A DNA stretch of 64,000 nt from Nocardioidaceae bacterium (lineage in GTDB: Bacteria > Actinomycetota > Actinomycetes > Propionibacteriales > Nocardioidaceae). Positions 45,283-54,354 of this stretch are shown here, piece after piece (position 1 is the first letter of the stretch; every line of letters starts with the position of its first letter). The position numbers were made by a program, and so were the translations under genes. A model generated the notes under the pieces. The model was not told the origin of the DNA. It saw nothing but the letters and a program-made list of their open reading frames with translations, and did not search any database. Where the stretch lies: NCBI GenBank assembly GCA_030447865.1, contig JAUJOD010000001.1:544909-608908 (forward strand). Direction: 5' to 3'.

Positions 45283-46192
45283 GTGACCATCCACGCCGAC
45301 GATCGGCCACACGGCCACCTGTACCGCCAGTTGCTTGGCGGGCTGTCCGCTGGCCTTGCTGCGTGGCTGATCGGTGCACTGCCTTGGATCGTCGACGGGC
45401 TTCTGCTGCCCATTTCGTCGGCGTGGCCATCGGTCACAGCCTCGGACGAAGTGCGCGTGGCTTTGCCGTTCGGGGAGTACCAGCTCACCGGCATCCTCGT
45501 CACCACGTTCATCGGTGGTGCGGTTGCCTCGCCGGTCGCGCGGCTCGCTTCACGTCGGACGGCTCCCGCCTGGGTCGGCGTGCTCGGGGCCTTGTTCGGG
45601 CTGGGCGGCGCGCTCGTTCACACCCTGCTCGTTGTGCTGCCGCTCGTGGCTGATCGAGCCGAGGCCCAGATGTTGGCGACCGCGCTGGCGTTGCTAGCCG
45701 GCGCCGGCATCGTGCTCGGCCTGTTCGTAGGCGCCGGCTTGGTCCGGCGGATGGCGTGGTGGTCACCTCTGGGCGGCGCGCTGCTGGCCGCAATGCTCAC
45801 CAGTTGGATCGTCGACCTGCTCAATCAGAGCTGCCAGCCGGAGGTGCTGACCTCGCCCCGTTCAACCGGCACTCCATGTGGCTGGTCGCGGTCCTGCTCG
45901 CTGCGGCACTGCTTTGGGTCGGCTGGCGTCCAACTGGTCGAATGCTCTGGTGGCCGGCCGTGGTAGCGGTGCTCTGGATCTGGCCGGCGGTCACGGCGGC
46001 GTTGTTCTACGAGCCGAGCTGGCCGACGCGACTCGCGACGTCTTCCTCCAGGCCCTGGTGCCGGGCAACCACGCAGTCGCGCCCTACGTCGTCGGCGTCC
46101 TGGCCGCGTCCGGCATCGTCGTGAGCGCCTCACTTCGTGCACGGGCGCCGGACAGCGACCGGGGCCTCAGCTCTACGTCCGTCGGCGGGTAG
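45283..46192 (+). pseudogene. Frameshifted multi-pass membrane protein
   Basis: From GTG 45283 (AAGGGAG upstream) one frame gives hydrophobic helices such as LYRQLLGGLSAGLAAWLIGALP and VGVLGALFGLGGALVHTLLVVLPLV up to about 45840. A second frame then continues with MWLVAVLLAAALLWVGWRP and MLWWPAVVAVLWIWPAVTAALF. A third ends with DATRDVFLQALVPGNHAVAP and VVGVLAASGIVVSASLRARAP. Two single-base shifts, near 45840-45870 and near 46000-46030, join them. The family is unrecognised. Confidence 0.65.
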
Positions 46193-46231
46193 GGGAACTG
46201 GGACGGCGACCATCGCCCGCTTGCTTGAGGC

Positions 46232-47128
46232 TCAGTGAGCGGGTCGCCGCAGCGGTGTGATTGCGGTGCGTGCGAGTTCTCCGATTGCGGTGTCGACGCG
46301 TGGTAGGTGGCGTTCGTTTCGTACCGCCTCGGTGAGGACGCTGACGGCGATCGGGTGCTCGTGTGGGAACTGGACGACTGCGGCCTCGTGGCGCAGGCGC
46401 CCGAGTGTTCCGGTCTTGCCGAACACGCCGACGTCGTCGTGGGGGAAGCCCGAGCCAAGGCGGTGTCGCCAGGCCTGGAGGCCCATGGCGTCTCGGACAC
46501 AGCGGTGCGAGGGGGTTGCTCGTTGCCACAGCCGGGCCAGCACCTGGCACATTTCGATCGCGGTGGACGCGCTGGAGTATGCGGGGTCGTACTCGCGGGT
46601 GTGCACCGCGTGGTCGGGGTCGGCGAGCCTGATGTGGACGTCGGTGGGCGTGGTCGCGCCGATCTCGCGCATGATCTGTCGCTGGACGGCGCCCGATCCG
46701 CGGCGTACCACCGTGCCTGGTACGCCGAGCGCGACTAGGTGAGCATTCAGCCGCTCCTTTCCGATGTGCTCGATCAGGGCGTCGGCACATGCGTTGTCCG
46801 ATACCGCCAGCATCAGGCGGGTGGCGTCGCGGGCGGTGAGAGTCACGTCGTCGAGGAGCATCGCTACGCCGGTGGGGCCCGGGGTCCGGCCTTGCCGGCG
46901 CATTCGGATCGGGGCACGCGAGTCGAGCTCGCCGGCGGCGACCAGGTCGGCCCACACCAACGCCAGTGGCAGCTTGTACAGGGAGGCGACCGCTACCGGT
47001 TCCGAACCGAGCAGGCCGATCTCCATTGAGGGCTCGGCAAGCCTGCGGGCGTGCAGGTTCACCCGAATGCCGGCGTCTGCCGCGATCGCGCGCAATTGGT
47101 CAACCACGTGTGCGTCGGTGGGACTCAT
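46232..47128 (-). CDS. Class A beta-lactamase-like serine hydrolase
   Basis: A 298-residue cytoplasmic-looking protein (no signal peptide). The SxxK nucleophile is SLYK (S49, K52), the SDN motif is at 110-112, and KTG is at 238. These three motifs place it in the class A beta-lactamase fold. No ExxLN omega-loop motif with Glu166 is visible, so true beta-lactamase activity is doubtful; an esterase- or amidase-type member is possible. Its start overlaps the end of the LysR gene by ATGA, so they are one transcript. Confidence 0.8.
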   Translation of the reverse strand: MSPTDAHVVDQLRAIAADAGIRVNLHARRLAEPSMEIGLLGSEPVAVASLYKLPLALVWADLVAAGELDSRAPIRMRRQGRTPGPTGVAMLLDDVTLTARDATRLMLAVSDNACADALIEHIGKERLNAHLVALGVPGTVVRRGSGAVQRQIMREIGATTPTDVHIRLADPDHAVHTREYDPAYSSASTAIEMCQVLARLWQRATPSHRCVRDAMGLQAWRHRLGSGFPHDDVGVFGKTGTLGRLRHEAAVVQFPHEHPIAVSVLTEAVRNERHLPRVDTAIGELARTAITPLRRPAH

Positions 47129-47959
47129 CGCGACAGGGCCCCCTCGAGGGAGGCCCTGACCGCCAGGTGCTCGACCTCAGGCCGTCGCGCCCGGACGGGC
47201 GGCAGCACGATCCTCACCCGTAGGGGCGGCACGGCCGGGTCCTGCCCAGTCTCGTCGATAGCCGGCCGCACCGAGACAGCCCGGTCAGCCGCGACCAGTG
47301 CATCGCGCTGGGCGGGGTCGCTGCTCTCCACCACGTCCCCCGGGGTGGCCGGCACGTCGTAGCGCATCCACGAACTGGTCGTGCGCCGGTGGCTGGTGGT
47401 GCCGCGGCGGCACCACCACCGGGCGGGCGATGCTGCGCAGGAGCGCGGACGAAGGACCTTCGGCGGTGACGAGTCGCTGCGCCAGGCGGAAGACGTCGCC
47501 GGGCTCGAGGCCATCCACCACGCCGGGGTGCCTGATCACAGCGACGTCCAGCAACCCGTCGTGGATCCGGTTGACGAGGGTGGTGCTCCCTGCAATCTCA
47601 GGTACGGCCTCCATGCCAGCGTCGACCAGATGTCGGCATAGGACTGGGATCGTGGGACCGAGGTCGCCACACAGGCCGAGGCGTACCTGGGTCGGCAGCG
47701 AGAGATGCTGGACGACCTGATGAAAGTCGTCAGCAACCCGGAGAACATCACGGGCCGGGCCCAAGAGTTGCTGGCCCGCTGGGGTGATGCGGACACCTCG
47801 CGCGTCGCGATCGAAGAGCCGAACGCCAAGGTGGCGCTCCAACCGTTGGATCCCTTGGGAGAGTGGCGGTTGGGTCATTCCCAGGTCCTGGGCGGCGTGA
47901 CCGAAGTGCCGGGCGTCGGCCACCGCGGCGAAGAAGCTGAGGTGTCGCAGCAGGTCCAC
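47125..47959 (-). pseudogene. LysR-family regulator, frameshifted
   Basis: From GTG 47959 the N-terminal HTH is intact (MDLLRHLSFFAAVADARHFGHAAQDLGMTQPPLSQGIQRLERHLGVRLFDRD), and the effector domain follows to about SIARPVVVPPRHH. Near 47370 the frame slips: the second frame gives MRYDVPATPGDVVESSDPAQRDALVAADRAVSVRPAIDETGQDP up to TGA 47125. Together they give a LysR protein of about 277 residues ending in a 4-base overlap with the serine hydrolase. A LysR box lies upstream. As assembled the C-terminus is lost. Confidence 0.75.
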
Positions 47960-47967
47960 CGCAACAG

Positions 47968-47984
47968 GATATGAGATCGCTATC
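47968..47984. promoter_or_regulatory. LysR box between divergent genes
   Basis: GATA-N9-TATC, an inverted repeat that contains the T-N11-A pattern of LysR operators. It is 9 bases before the LysR start and 57 bases before the penicillin-binding protein start, in the divergent gap where such a regulator usually binds to control both genes. Confidence 0.6.
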
Positions 47985-48040
47985 GTGCCGGGTCGTCGAT
48001 TGTCTTTGACTCTTGCGATGAAGCCTCAGAGGATCGCGTC

Positions 48041-49915
48041 GTGCGATTGCCTCCTCACGCCGCCGTGGCGTTGCTTTGCGTTCTGGGCGGGCTGGCCGCG
48101 TGCTCCGACGTTGACGGCGAGTCCGCCGACGAGGCCGCGGAGCAACTGGCTACCGGCCTGTCGACCCACTCGCTGGAGCAGGTCCAGCTCACCAGCGACG
48201 CGGACCGTGAGCGCTACGCGGAAGTTGTGCGCAACATGCGAGACCTCCCGGTGCAGGTGAGCGCCACAGAGGTGGACGAAGACGACTCGTCTGCAGCCGT
48301 CACGCTCGCATGGACGTGGACCTTGGGGGACTTAGAGTGGGCTTACGAGACCACCGTCGAACTGATCGACAGCGCCGGGACCTGGGAGCTCGACTGGGAA
48401 CCGCAGTCCGTGGCGCCCGGCCTGCGCGCCGGCGAGGCCCTCGATGTCGACCTGCTGACCGGTGAGCGGGGCGACATCCTCGGCGCCGGCGACCAGTCGC
48501 TCGTCACTGAGCGGCCCGTCGTGCGCTACGGCCTTAACAAAACCGCCACTAAACCGCGGCGGTGGAGGGACAGCGCCACGCGCATCGCCCGCGCCGTGGG
48601 GGTCGATGTGGCCAGTTTTCGTCGCAAGGTCGACGCCTACGGTGAGGCGGCTTTCGTGGAGGCCATCGTGCTGCGGACCGAAGATGCTCGGGAGCTGATC
48701 GACGCCGAGTACGCCGAGATTCCGGGGGCTGCCGTCATCGAGGACGAGATCCCGCTGGCGCCCACAAAGGAGTTCGCGGCACCGCTCCTCGGCACGGTCG
48801 GGATGGCCACCGCCGAGATCATCGAGGAGTCGAACGGGTCCATTCAGGAGGGCGATGAAGTCGGCCTGTCGGGGCTGCAGTCTCGCTATGACGGCCAGTT
48901 GCGCGGTGAGCCCGGTGTTCGTGTCCAAGCCGTCGACTCCTCGGGCGATGAACGGACCCTGTTCAGCAAGGGTGCCCGCGACGGCAAGGATCTCCGCACG
49001 ACGTTGGACCTGGACCTGCAGCTCAAGGCGGAGAGCGTCCTGGCAGAGTTCACCGCCGAGGCTGGGCCGCACAGCGCCTTGGTCGCGATTCGGCCCTCCA
49101 CGGGGGAAGTGGTCGCGGCGGCCAACGGGCCGACCAACGAGGGCTTCAACGCCGCGACAGCCGGGCAGTACGCGCCCGGCTCCACCTTCAAGGTGGTCAC
49201 CGCGCTGGCTCTGTTGCGGTCCGGTATCGCTCCGAGCGACGTCTTGGAGTGCGGTGCCACCACGGTGGTCGACGGCCGGTCGTTCAAGAACTACGACGAC
49301 TACCCGAGTGCCGGTCTTGGGTTGATCACGCTCACGCAGACGATCGCCAACTCGTGCAACACCGGGTTGATCAACACCCGCAGCGCCCTCGACGGGGACA
49401 CGCTGGCGCAGGCCGCTGCCGCGCTCGGTATGGGCGTCGACCACGACCTCGGCTTCCCGGCCTACTTCGGCCAAGTCCCTCCACCAGCCGGTGCCACCGA
49501 CCAGGCGGCCAGCCTGATCGGACAGGGCCGAGTCCTTGCCAGCCCGCTGACCATGGCAACGGTCGCCGCCTCGACCGCGGCTGGGGAAGCGGTCCTCCCG
49601 ATCCTCCTCCCGGACCTTCAGGTGCGTCAGCAGGAGCCGACAACGCCCCTCACGTCTACCGAGGCAGAGGAGCTGCGGGCCATGATGAGAGCCGTCGTCA
49701 CCGAAGGATCCGCCACCTTCCTCGCCGACCTGCCCGGCGACGTCGCCGCCAAAACCGGCACAGCCGAGTACGGAACCCCCGACGCGGCAGGCTCGCTATC
49801 CACCCATACCTGGATGATCGCCACCCAAGGCGACCTCGCAGTGGCCGTCTTCGTCGAAACCGGCCAGTCCGGGAAAGTGACCGCGGGCCCGATCCTCGAA
49901 GCGTTCCTTAGGTGA
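48041..49915 (+). CDS. Penicillin-binding protein with MecA-N domain
   Basis: A 624-residue cell-wall transpeptidase. A lipoprotein-type signal (ALLCVLGGLAAC) suggests anchoring outside the membrane. An NTF2-like MecA-N domain (about 25-130) is followed by a linker/dimerisation region. The transpeptidase domain has the nucleophile motif STFK (S381, K384), SCN (438-440) and KTG (K571, in AKTGTAEY). This resembles low-affinity class B enzymes such as PBP2a and PbpA-like proteins. GTG start. It lies opposite the LysR/serine hydrolase pair and precedes a broken lipoprotein gene. Confidence 0.9.
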   Translation: MRLPPHAAVALLCVLGGLAACSDVDGESADEAAEQLATGLSTHSLEQVQLTSDADRERYAEVVRNMRDLPVQVSATEVDEDDSSAAVTLAWTWTLGDLEWAYETTVELIDSAGTWELDWEPQSVAPGLRAGEALDVDLLTGERGDILGAGDQSLVTERPVVRYGLNKTATKPRRWRDSATRIARAVGVDVASFRRKVDAYGEAAFVEAIVLRTEDARELIDAEYAEIPGAAVIEDEIPLAPTKEFAAPLLGTVGMATAEIIEESNGSIQEGDEVGLSGLQSRYDGQLRGEPGVRVQAVDSSGDERTLFSKGARDGKDLRTTLDLDLQLKAESVLAEFTAEAGPHSALVAIRPSTGEVVAAANGPTNEGFNAATAGQYAPGSTFKVVTALALLRSGIAPSDVLECGATTVVDGRSFKNYDDYPSAGLGLITLTQTIANSCNTGLINTRSALDGDTLAQAAAALGMGVDHDLGFPAYFGQVPPPAGATDQAASLIGQGRVLASPLTMATVAASTAAGEAVLPILLPDLQVRQQEPTTPLTSTEAEELRAMMRAVVTEGSATFLADLPGDVAAKTGTAEYGTPDAAGSLSTHTWMIATQGDLAVAVFVETGQSGKVTAGPILEAFLR

Positions 49916-50487
49916 TCCACCAGCTGGCCCGGTGGTTTGCTGCCCTTCCCCTGATCGGGGTGGCCTGCACCGCTTGCGTCGCCGGCGACGCCCGGAAGGC
50001 GGCGGAACTGAACTGGAGTCGTCCCGATGCGGGGCAACGGTGGTGTCAGGTCCTCGGGAACTCCGAGATCACAGCGCTCATCGAGGCGGCCGACGAGTCG
50101 GGCTCGCCCTGGCAGACGATCGACTCGGGCGAGTTCGAGTAGGGCTGCACCATCGCGGCCACGATGGAGGGCCGCGGTCTCGACCAGGAGGAAACCCCGC
50201 CCCCACTACTCACCATCAACTCCAGCCTTATCGCCCCGAAGACCCCAGAGACCATCGCGGCCGGCAACTACATCCCTGTAGGCGCCGGCCTCACCGCGCC
50301 GGTCGCGTCTCACGGCCACGGGGTCTGGTCGGTGGAGCCGGCGGGGGAGTACTTCGCACGCAGGCCGTGCCCGCCCCTCGACTTCGCCGGTTCCGCCCCG
50401 CCGGATGATCTGCAGGTCCACCTGAGTGTCAACGACCCCGACGCTGTCGCCGCAGCCGAGGCGCACGGGTGCCGCCGCCGGCAGTGA
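49912..50487 (+). pseudogene. Lipoprotein gene interrupted by an in-frame stop
   Basis: GTG 49912 overlaps the previous stop. The product opens with a signal peptide ending GVACTAC, then CQVLGNSEITALIEAADESGSPWQTIDSGEFE and TAG at 50140. The same frame continues GCTIAATMEGRGLDQEETPPPLL with GVWSVEPAGEYFARRPCPPLDFAGS up to 50487, so one coding frame (about 191 residues) is cut by a single stop. A read-through or stop-codon error is possible. The family is not recognised, beyond a small secreted protein. Confidence 0.65.
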
Positions 50488-50646
50488 GATCTCGACACCT
50501 CGAGTCGGCCCCTCCGGGGACCAGGAAACGCTTGCGCGCGGCCTGCAGCTGACGGCCAGCGCTCGGCGATCTCGGCCCAGGTGTCGATGGCCAGAGTTGC
50601 TCCGTGAGATCGACAAGGGACTCAGAAACTCCCGCGTCGGCATCAC

Positions 50647-50890
50647 ATGGTTACCCCGGCGCTGCTAAGAAGCATCGAGGCCGAGGGCATCGCGGAGAAG
50701 GAACTCTCTGTGCTGCTCGCGAGCGGCCGGGTGATCCCCGTCGCCCACGGGACGACGTTCGAGGCCCCCCGGGGACGTCAGCCCCATGCTCGCCACGCAC
50801 TCCGGGCTGGACACCGCGGAGTCGTCCCTGGAAGACGTCGCCGCCAAGGTCGCCGCCGCCGCCGCGGCGCTCGCCGAGGACGAGGTCTGA
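50647..50890 (+). pseudogene. Small frameshifted ORF
   Basis: MVTPALLRSIEAEGIAEKELSVLLASGRVIPVAHGTTFEAP runs in one frame, and the adjacent frame then gives DVSPMLATHSGLDTAESSLEDVAAKV and ends LAEDEV with TGA at 50888-50890. The first part is faintly like the N-terminal helix-turn-helix of AbiEi-type antitoxins (an ELxxLxxSGRxxPVxxG pattern). A single-base shift near 50770 would join them. Identity weak. Confidence 0.35.
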
Positions 50891-51577
50891 CGGGATGACG
50901 CGCGACGCCCCCCGGGACCCTCTGGTGTCGGGGCATGGGCGCTGGCGACTTCCCGACCGCCCTTTCAGTCGATTTCATGCGAGCGCGGACCTGCGCCGTC
51001 GTGCACCGCCCGGGGCGCCCCCTAGTGACAGTGACGCGCCCGACCCCGTCGTCGAGCACGACGCGTGGCTCCCCGAGCGTCCGTGCGGCCTCGTAGTCTG
51101 GGTCCCGCCAGAGACCAGGACGCTGCCTCGTTCCGCGAGTGATACGGTTCGCCGCTCCCGCCGGCCAGCACCGCCTCGGCGCGTTCCCTGAGCCAGCGAA
51201 CGGTTGCCATCGGAGTCACTTACGCACCTTCTGAGGTTGTGCCCGAGGTGATCGACGCAGTCCGAGGAGCCCGTGTCCCTCCGGCGCCGTCCGTCCCGCC
51301 GGCCAACGGGAGTGCACCCCGGAGGGGTGCACTCCGATTCGCAGATCTCCGCGAGCTGTCCCAGAAAGTTGCCGTGGAGTGATCGCCCAACATCAGCACT
51401 GCGACTTAGGTGACTGAGACGAGCACCCACAACCACACCAGGAGGAAACGCCTCAGTAACGGTGACAACCGAATATCACGAGGCTCCAAACCGCCGGCCC
51501 CACGAAGTTGGCGCGGGGAATGGACGAAGCCCCGGGTCCGAGGACCCCGGATCCGAGGACACGGGGCCTGTCTGACG
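50891..51577. other. Gene-poor stretch with decayed fragments
   Basis: No intact gene is visible. Minus-strand pieces such as MATVRWLRERAEAVLAGGSGEPY (51022-51210) and DYEAARTLGEPRVVLDDGVGR (about 51000-51105, another frame) look like one decayed ORF. A plus-strand frame from 50895 (MTRDAPRDPLVSGHGRWRLP) is also possible. The stretch contains the hairpin at 51309-51335 and leads into repeat A. Confidence 0.4.
51309..51335. terminator. Strong 12-bp hairpin
   Basis: GGAGTGCACCCC-GGA-GGGGTGCACTCC is a perfect 12-bp stem with a three-base loop. It lies in the gene-poor stretch before repeat A. It has no U-run on either strand, so a rho-independent terminator is possible but not proven. Confidence 0.5.
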
Positions 51578-51754
51578 CGTGCGCGAGGGGGGAGTTGAAC
51601 CAGAGCGATCTGACGCTGCGTTTCACTGTTTTCGCAGGTCAAAGCGGGTTTCGCCGCTCCCGTTGCCTCCCGTTGAACACCCTTTCCAGGTGGGGTGTGC
51701 TACACGAGGTAGCACCAGCGAGATCTTGAGTTGAGTACGGCGGAGTCCCGCCGG
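51578..51754. repeat. Flanking direct repeat A
   Basis: This sequence aligns to 54698-54873 with a constant offset of 3120 and a single gap near the end; over 150 compared bases about 137 match. It has long identical runs around GGAGTTGAAC, TTCGCAGGTC, GCGGGTTTCGCCGCTCC and CGTTGCCTCCCGTTGAACAC. It bounds one side of the metallopeptidase/deaminase module. It does not fold into a tRNA. Confidence 0.8.
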
Positions 51755-51859
51755 ACGCCCTACAGACTACCCGGAGCGGCCGAATTCGAGCGAGCCTCGC
51801 TGCATGGCGATGCTGCCGAAAAGGTTGCGGCGCCCTCCATGACTTCCGGTGGTTGCCAC

Positions 51860-53748
51860 TCAGCCCAAAAGTTCGCTCTCCGGATCATCCCGGACGCGTG
51901 AAAATTGAGGACCGGTGGGGTACTCGTACTTCTCGTTGCTTGCTGATCCCGGACTCGTCGTCCACAGAACGAGTTGAGCGATCCGTTCCCCTGGCGTCAA
52001 CGCGATGGGGACTGTGCTCAAATTCACGAGTTCAAAGTTAAACATCCGTGAAGGTTTGGGTGCACTTGCACCGCGGTGGCAGACAGGAGGCCGAGACGTC
52101 CATAACTCGACCTCGTGAGCACCTGCGCCGTCAGATCAGCCGGAATTACCAGGTACTCCAAGGTAGCACCCAGCACGAGCTCGCCAGGGTGGAGCATATA
52201 CTTCTCGTCCCAGGCCATCTCATAGGCAATTTGCATGGAACGGGGATCCTGTTTGCGATTCAACGGATCAAACGCACTCGTGCTGCTTCGGCGGAAAGCT
52301 ATAAAGTGTCGCCCCACGCGCAGGTCCAATCCTGCGCCACGTGGCAGGTGCACCAGCGGCGTAGCTACAATCGCGTGCTCGTCGGTTCTTTGTAGGCGAC
52401 CGAGCAGATCGGCAGCGGATAGCGCACCGCCCGAAGCGGGCGGTATACCGGCGGGATTACCGGACGCATCAAGGCCGTTCGGTCTGGTCGCACCTCTCTT
52501 ATGCCAGCGATCGATAAACGTGATGGAGTCGATCGCCTTTTTCCCCAACTTGTCGTAAGGCGTTTTGGCGTCCTCCCTGCGGGCGATCCACGCCGCGTTG
52601 ATGACGTCGGAGTCGACAGGCCGTGCCGAGGATGCGTCGGCCAATTGGATGACGTCGGTCCCAGGTACCCCAGCGTGCAACCGATCCGCAATCTCGCCGA
52701 TCGCGGCAACGCGCTCAGCGAATGGATACGCTCCTGTGCCCATGCCATGCGACACACTCTCCAAGTCCGCAACGTGCGAGCTGAACAAGGCCGAGAGATA
52801 GTCAGCCCACGCCTCTGATCTGGGTGTTGTTCTTGAAAGCACATCTACCCAGGGAGCGAGCGTTCCGCTTAGGCGCGAGTCAATGACAATGCCTAGAGAA
52901 TCAAGAAGCAGCTTGATTCGAAGATTTCCGGGTGGATGCGTTGTGTTGAGGTCGTCCATCGCCCCAATCACCGTGAAGTACTCTGCCAGAGCGCAGACCG
53001 CAGAGGGGCCAAACCTACTGAGGGCATAGAAGTCGCACAACAGTTCCGTTGCCCAGGACATTGCAATCTGATAGAGGCCCCTCGCTATTTGTCGGGAATC
53101 GTTAGTCCCGCGTGCTTGAGGATTATGAAAAGTGCCGGCGCTGGAAAAGTCGAACTTCTGCCGCAAATCATATTGATCCAACAGTGAATGCTCGGCAACA
53201 GCTATGTGAGCAACTTCGTGACCTAGGAGTATCGGGCTCCACACAATGCCGTTTCCTTCGATGCGCGGTACCTGAAATAGCGCGAACTTTTCAGGGGGTA
53301 CCGTTTTGCCGCCATAACGGTAGACTACGCGGCTAACGTCACCATAGGTTGTCAGAAAGTTGTCCACTTTGCCGTGGGACAGGACAACACCATAGTCACT
53401 AACGCTAAGCCCCTGCAGCTCCTCGCGTAGTTGCTCGAGAAGTGCGTGTGAGAGCTCTGGGCGAGTACCGTGCGACAGGTGAAGATCAACAAATCCTGCT
53501 ACCGCAACCGTTCCGCGAAGGAACCCGGAGAGGATCTGATACAACGCATCGTCATCGACACTGTTTTGCACCTCGTATTCGAGCGCAGAGCGCAACTCAT
53601 CCGGATACTTTCCAAACAGCTCCAGTATCCTTCGATGATCAGCCCGCTTGGTAGAGAGTGCTCCGAGCAACCGATTGACGGTTTCCTCGAGCACTTCTGC
53701 TCTTGCCAGCAGAGCCTTCTCCAGTGCCTGGTTGAGCTGGTTGGCCAT
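51860..53748 (-). CDS. HEXXH metallopeptidase-like protein fused to dCTP-deaminase-like domain (frameshifted near the 3' end)
   Basis: From ATG 53748 one frame gives 574 residues to TGA 52024. Residues 1-160 are helical. A metallopeptidase-like site follows: GHEVAHIA (H177, E178, H181) and ATELLCDFYAL (candidate third ligand E235). From about 465 to the end is a dCTP-deaminase/dUTPase fold: GAGLDLRVGRHFIAFRR, LHPGELVLGATLEYLVIPADL, RSSYGRLGLL and NLHGCLT. The frame then stops, but the next frame runs on as FELVNLSTVPIALTPGERIAQLVLW to TGA 51860. One missing T near 52037 explains this. The repaired protein has about 629 residues and regains the catalytic Glu of deaminases (FEL). The fusion is not a family I know. 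Confidence 0.75.
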
Positions 53749-53760
53749 CGCGTTACGCCC

Positions 53761-54231
53761 TCAGAGCGCTACTGTGTGCTCGCCTACCCTGCCTGTTTCT
53801 CTCAGCGCCGAATCTGAGAGGGAGCGCAAGATCTCTATCAATCGATCCGTCGCTGCGGAGGAATCACCCTCACGGGCCGCTCGGAGCTGAGATGCAACCC
53901 GCTCGAGGAAGTCTGCGAAGTCCCCCGTCCCACTGACGTCTTGAATGGTGTCGATCGCCGCGTCGACTTGAGATGCGAGCGCACTAGTCGGTTGCCGACC
54001 TGATGTCCCGTGGGTTGCGAAGAACTCGACCGCATGGGCCGCTTGCACCATGAGGCTGGCTAGGGACTCCAACGTGGAGAGGTCCCGTGAGTCGAGGTTG
54101 TGCCCCTGCTGTACCCGCCGCAGGGAGGCAGTCGCTCGGGAGGACAACACAGCTAGGTCGACGAAGCCGGCATCGTTCCCCAAGAGGTCGTGAGACGAAG
54201 CACCGCTGTTTGATCCCTTATTTGCAGTCAC
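53761..54231 (-). CDS. Hypothetical partner of the metallopeptidase/deaminase protein
   Basis: A 156-residue, mainly helical protein (SSRATASLRRVQQGHNLDSRDLSTLESLASLMVQAAHAVEFF, and ADFLERVASQLRAAREGDSSAATDRLIEILRSLSDSALRETG). It lies 12 bases upstream of the large fusion gene on the same strand, so both are one transcript. GTG 54231 has AAAGGGG 5 bases before it; a longer frame has no site. No motif is recognised. The pairing suggests a dedicated partner, sensor or inhibitor; that is inference. Confidence 0.55.
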   Translation of the reverse strand: MTANKGSNSGASSHDLLGNDAGFVDLAVLSSRATASLRRVQQGHNLDSRDLSTLESLASLMVQAAHAVEFFATHGTSGRQPTSALASQVDAAIDTIQDVSGTGDFADFLERVASQLRAAREGDSSAATDRLIEILRSLSDSALRETGRVGEHTVAL

Positions 54232-54246
54232 GATAACCCCTTTGAG

Positions 54247-54262
54247 TCGAACGTATGTTCGA
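54247..54262. promoter_or_regulatory. Inverted repeat in the divergent promoter
   Basis: TCGAAC-GTAT-GTTCGA lies between the divergent partner gene and the winged-helix gene, 16 bases before the partner start. A related CTTCGAATCC stands 23 bases before the winged-helix ATG. The winged-helix protein is the likely ligand; binding is inferred. Confidence 0.5.
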
Positions 54263-54354
54263 AGTGTCTCATCTGCCACCTCCACATGCAATGACCCTAC
54301 TCGTTACGATCTAATTCCAAATGCTAACTTCGAATCCAGAAGGAGCGTGTCGCG

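Noticed and set aside
50604-51191. A 195-codon plus-strand frame as a gene
   Set aside because: Its first half overlaps a better supported frame and its composition is that of shadow frames. Only the part from 50895 is kept as a weak possibility.
51578-51620. A tRNA-like attachment site in repeat A, since the reverse strand contains GGTTCAACTCC
   Set aside because: The T-stem arms do not pair and no anticodon arm can be built. No integrase is encoded nearby.
52030-52045. Programmed -1 frameshifting in the fusion gene
   Set aside because: The slip site would be TTTAACT, which is not a canonical heptamer, and no hairpin stands close after it. A single lost T is simpler.
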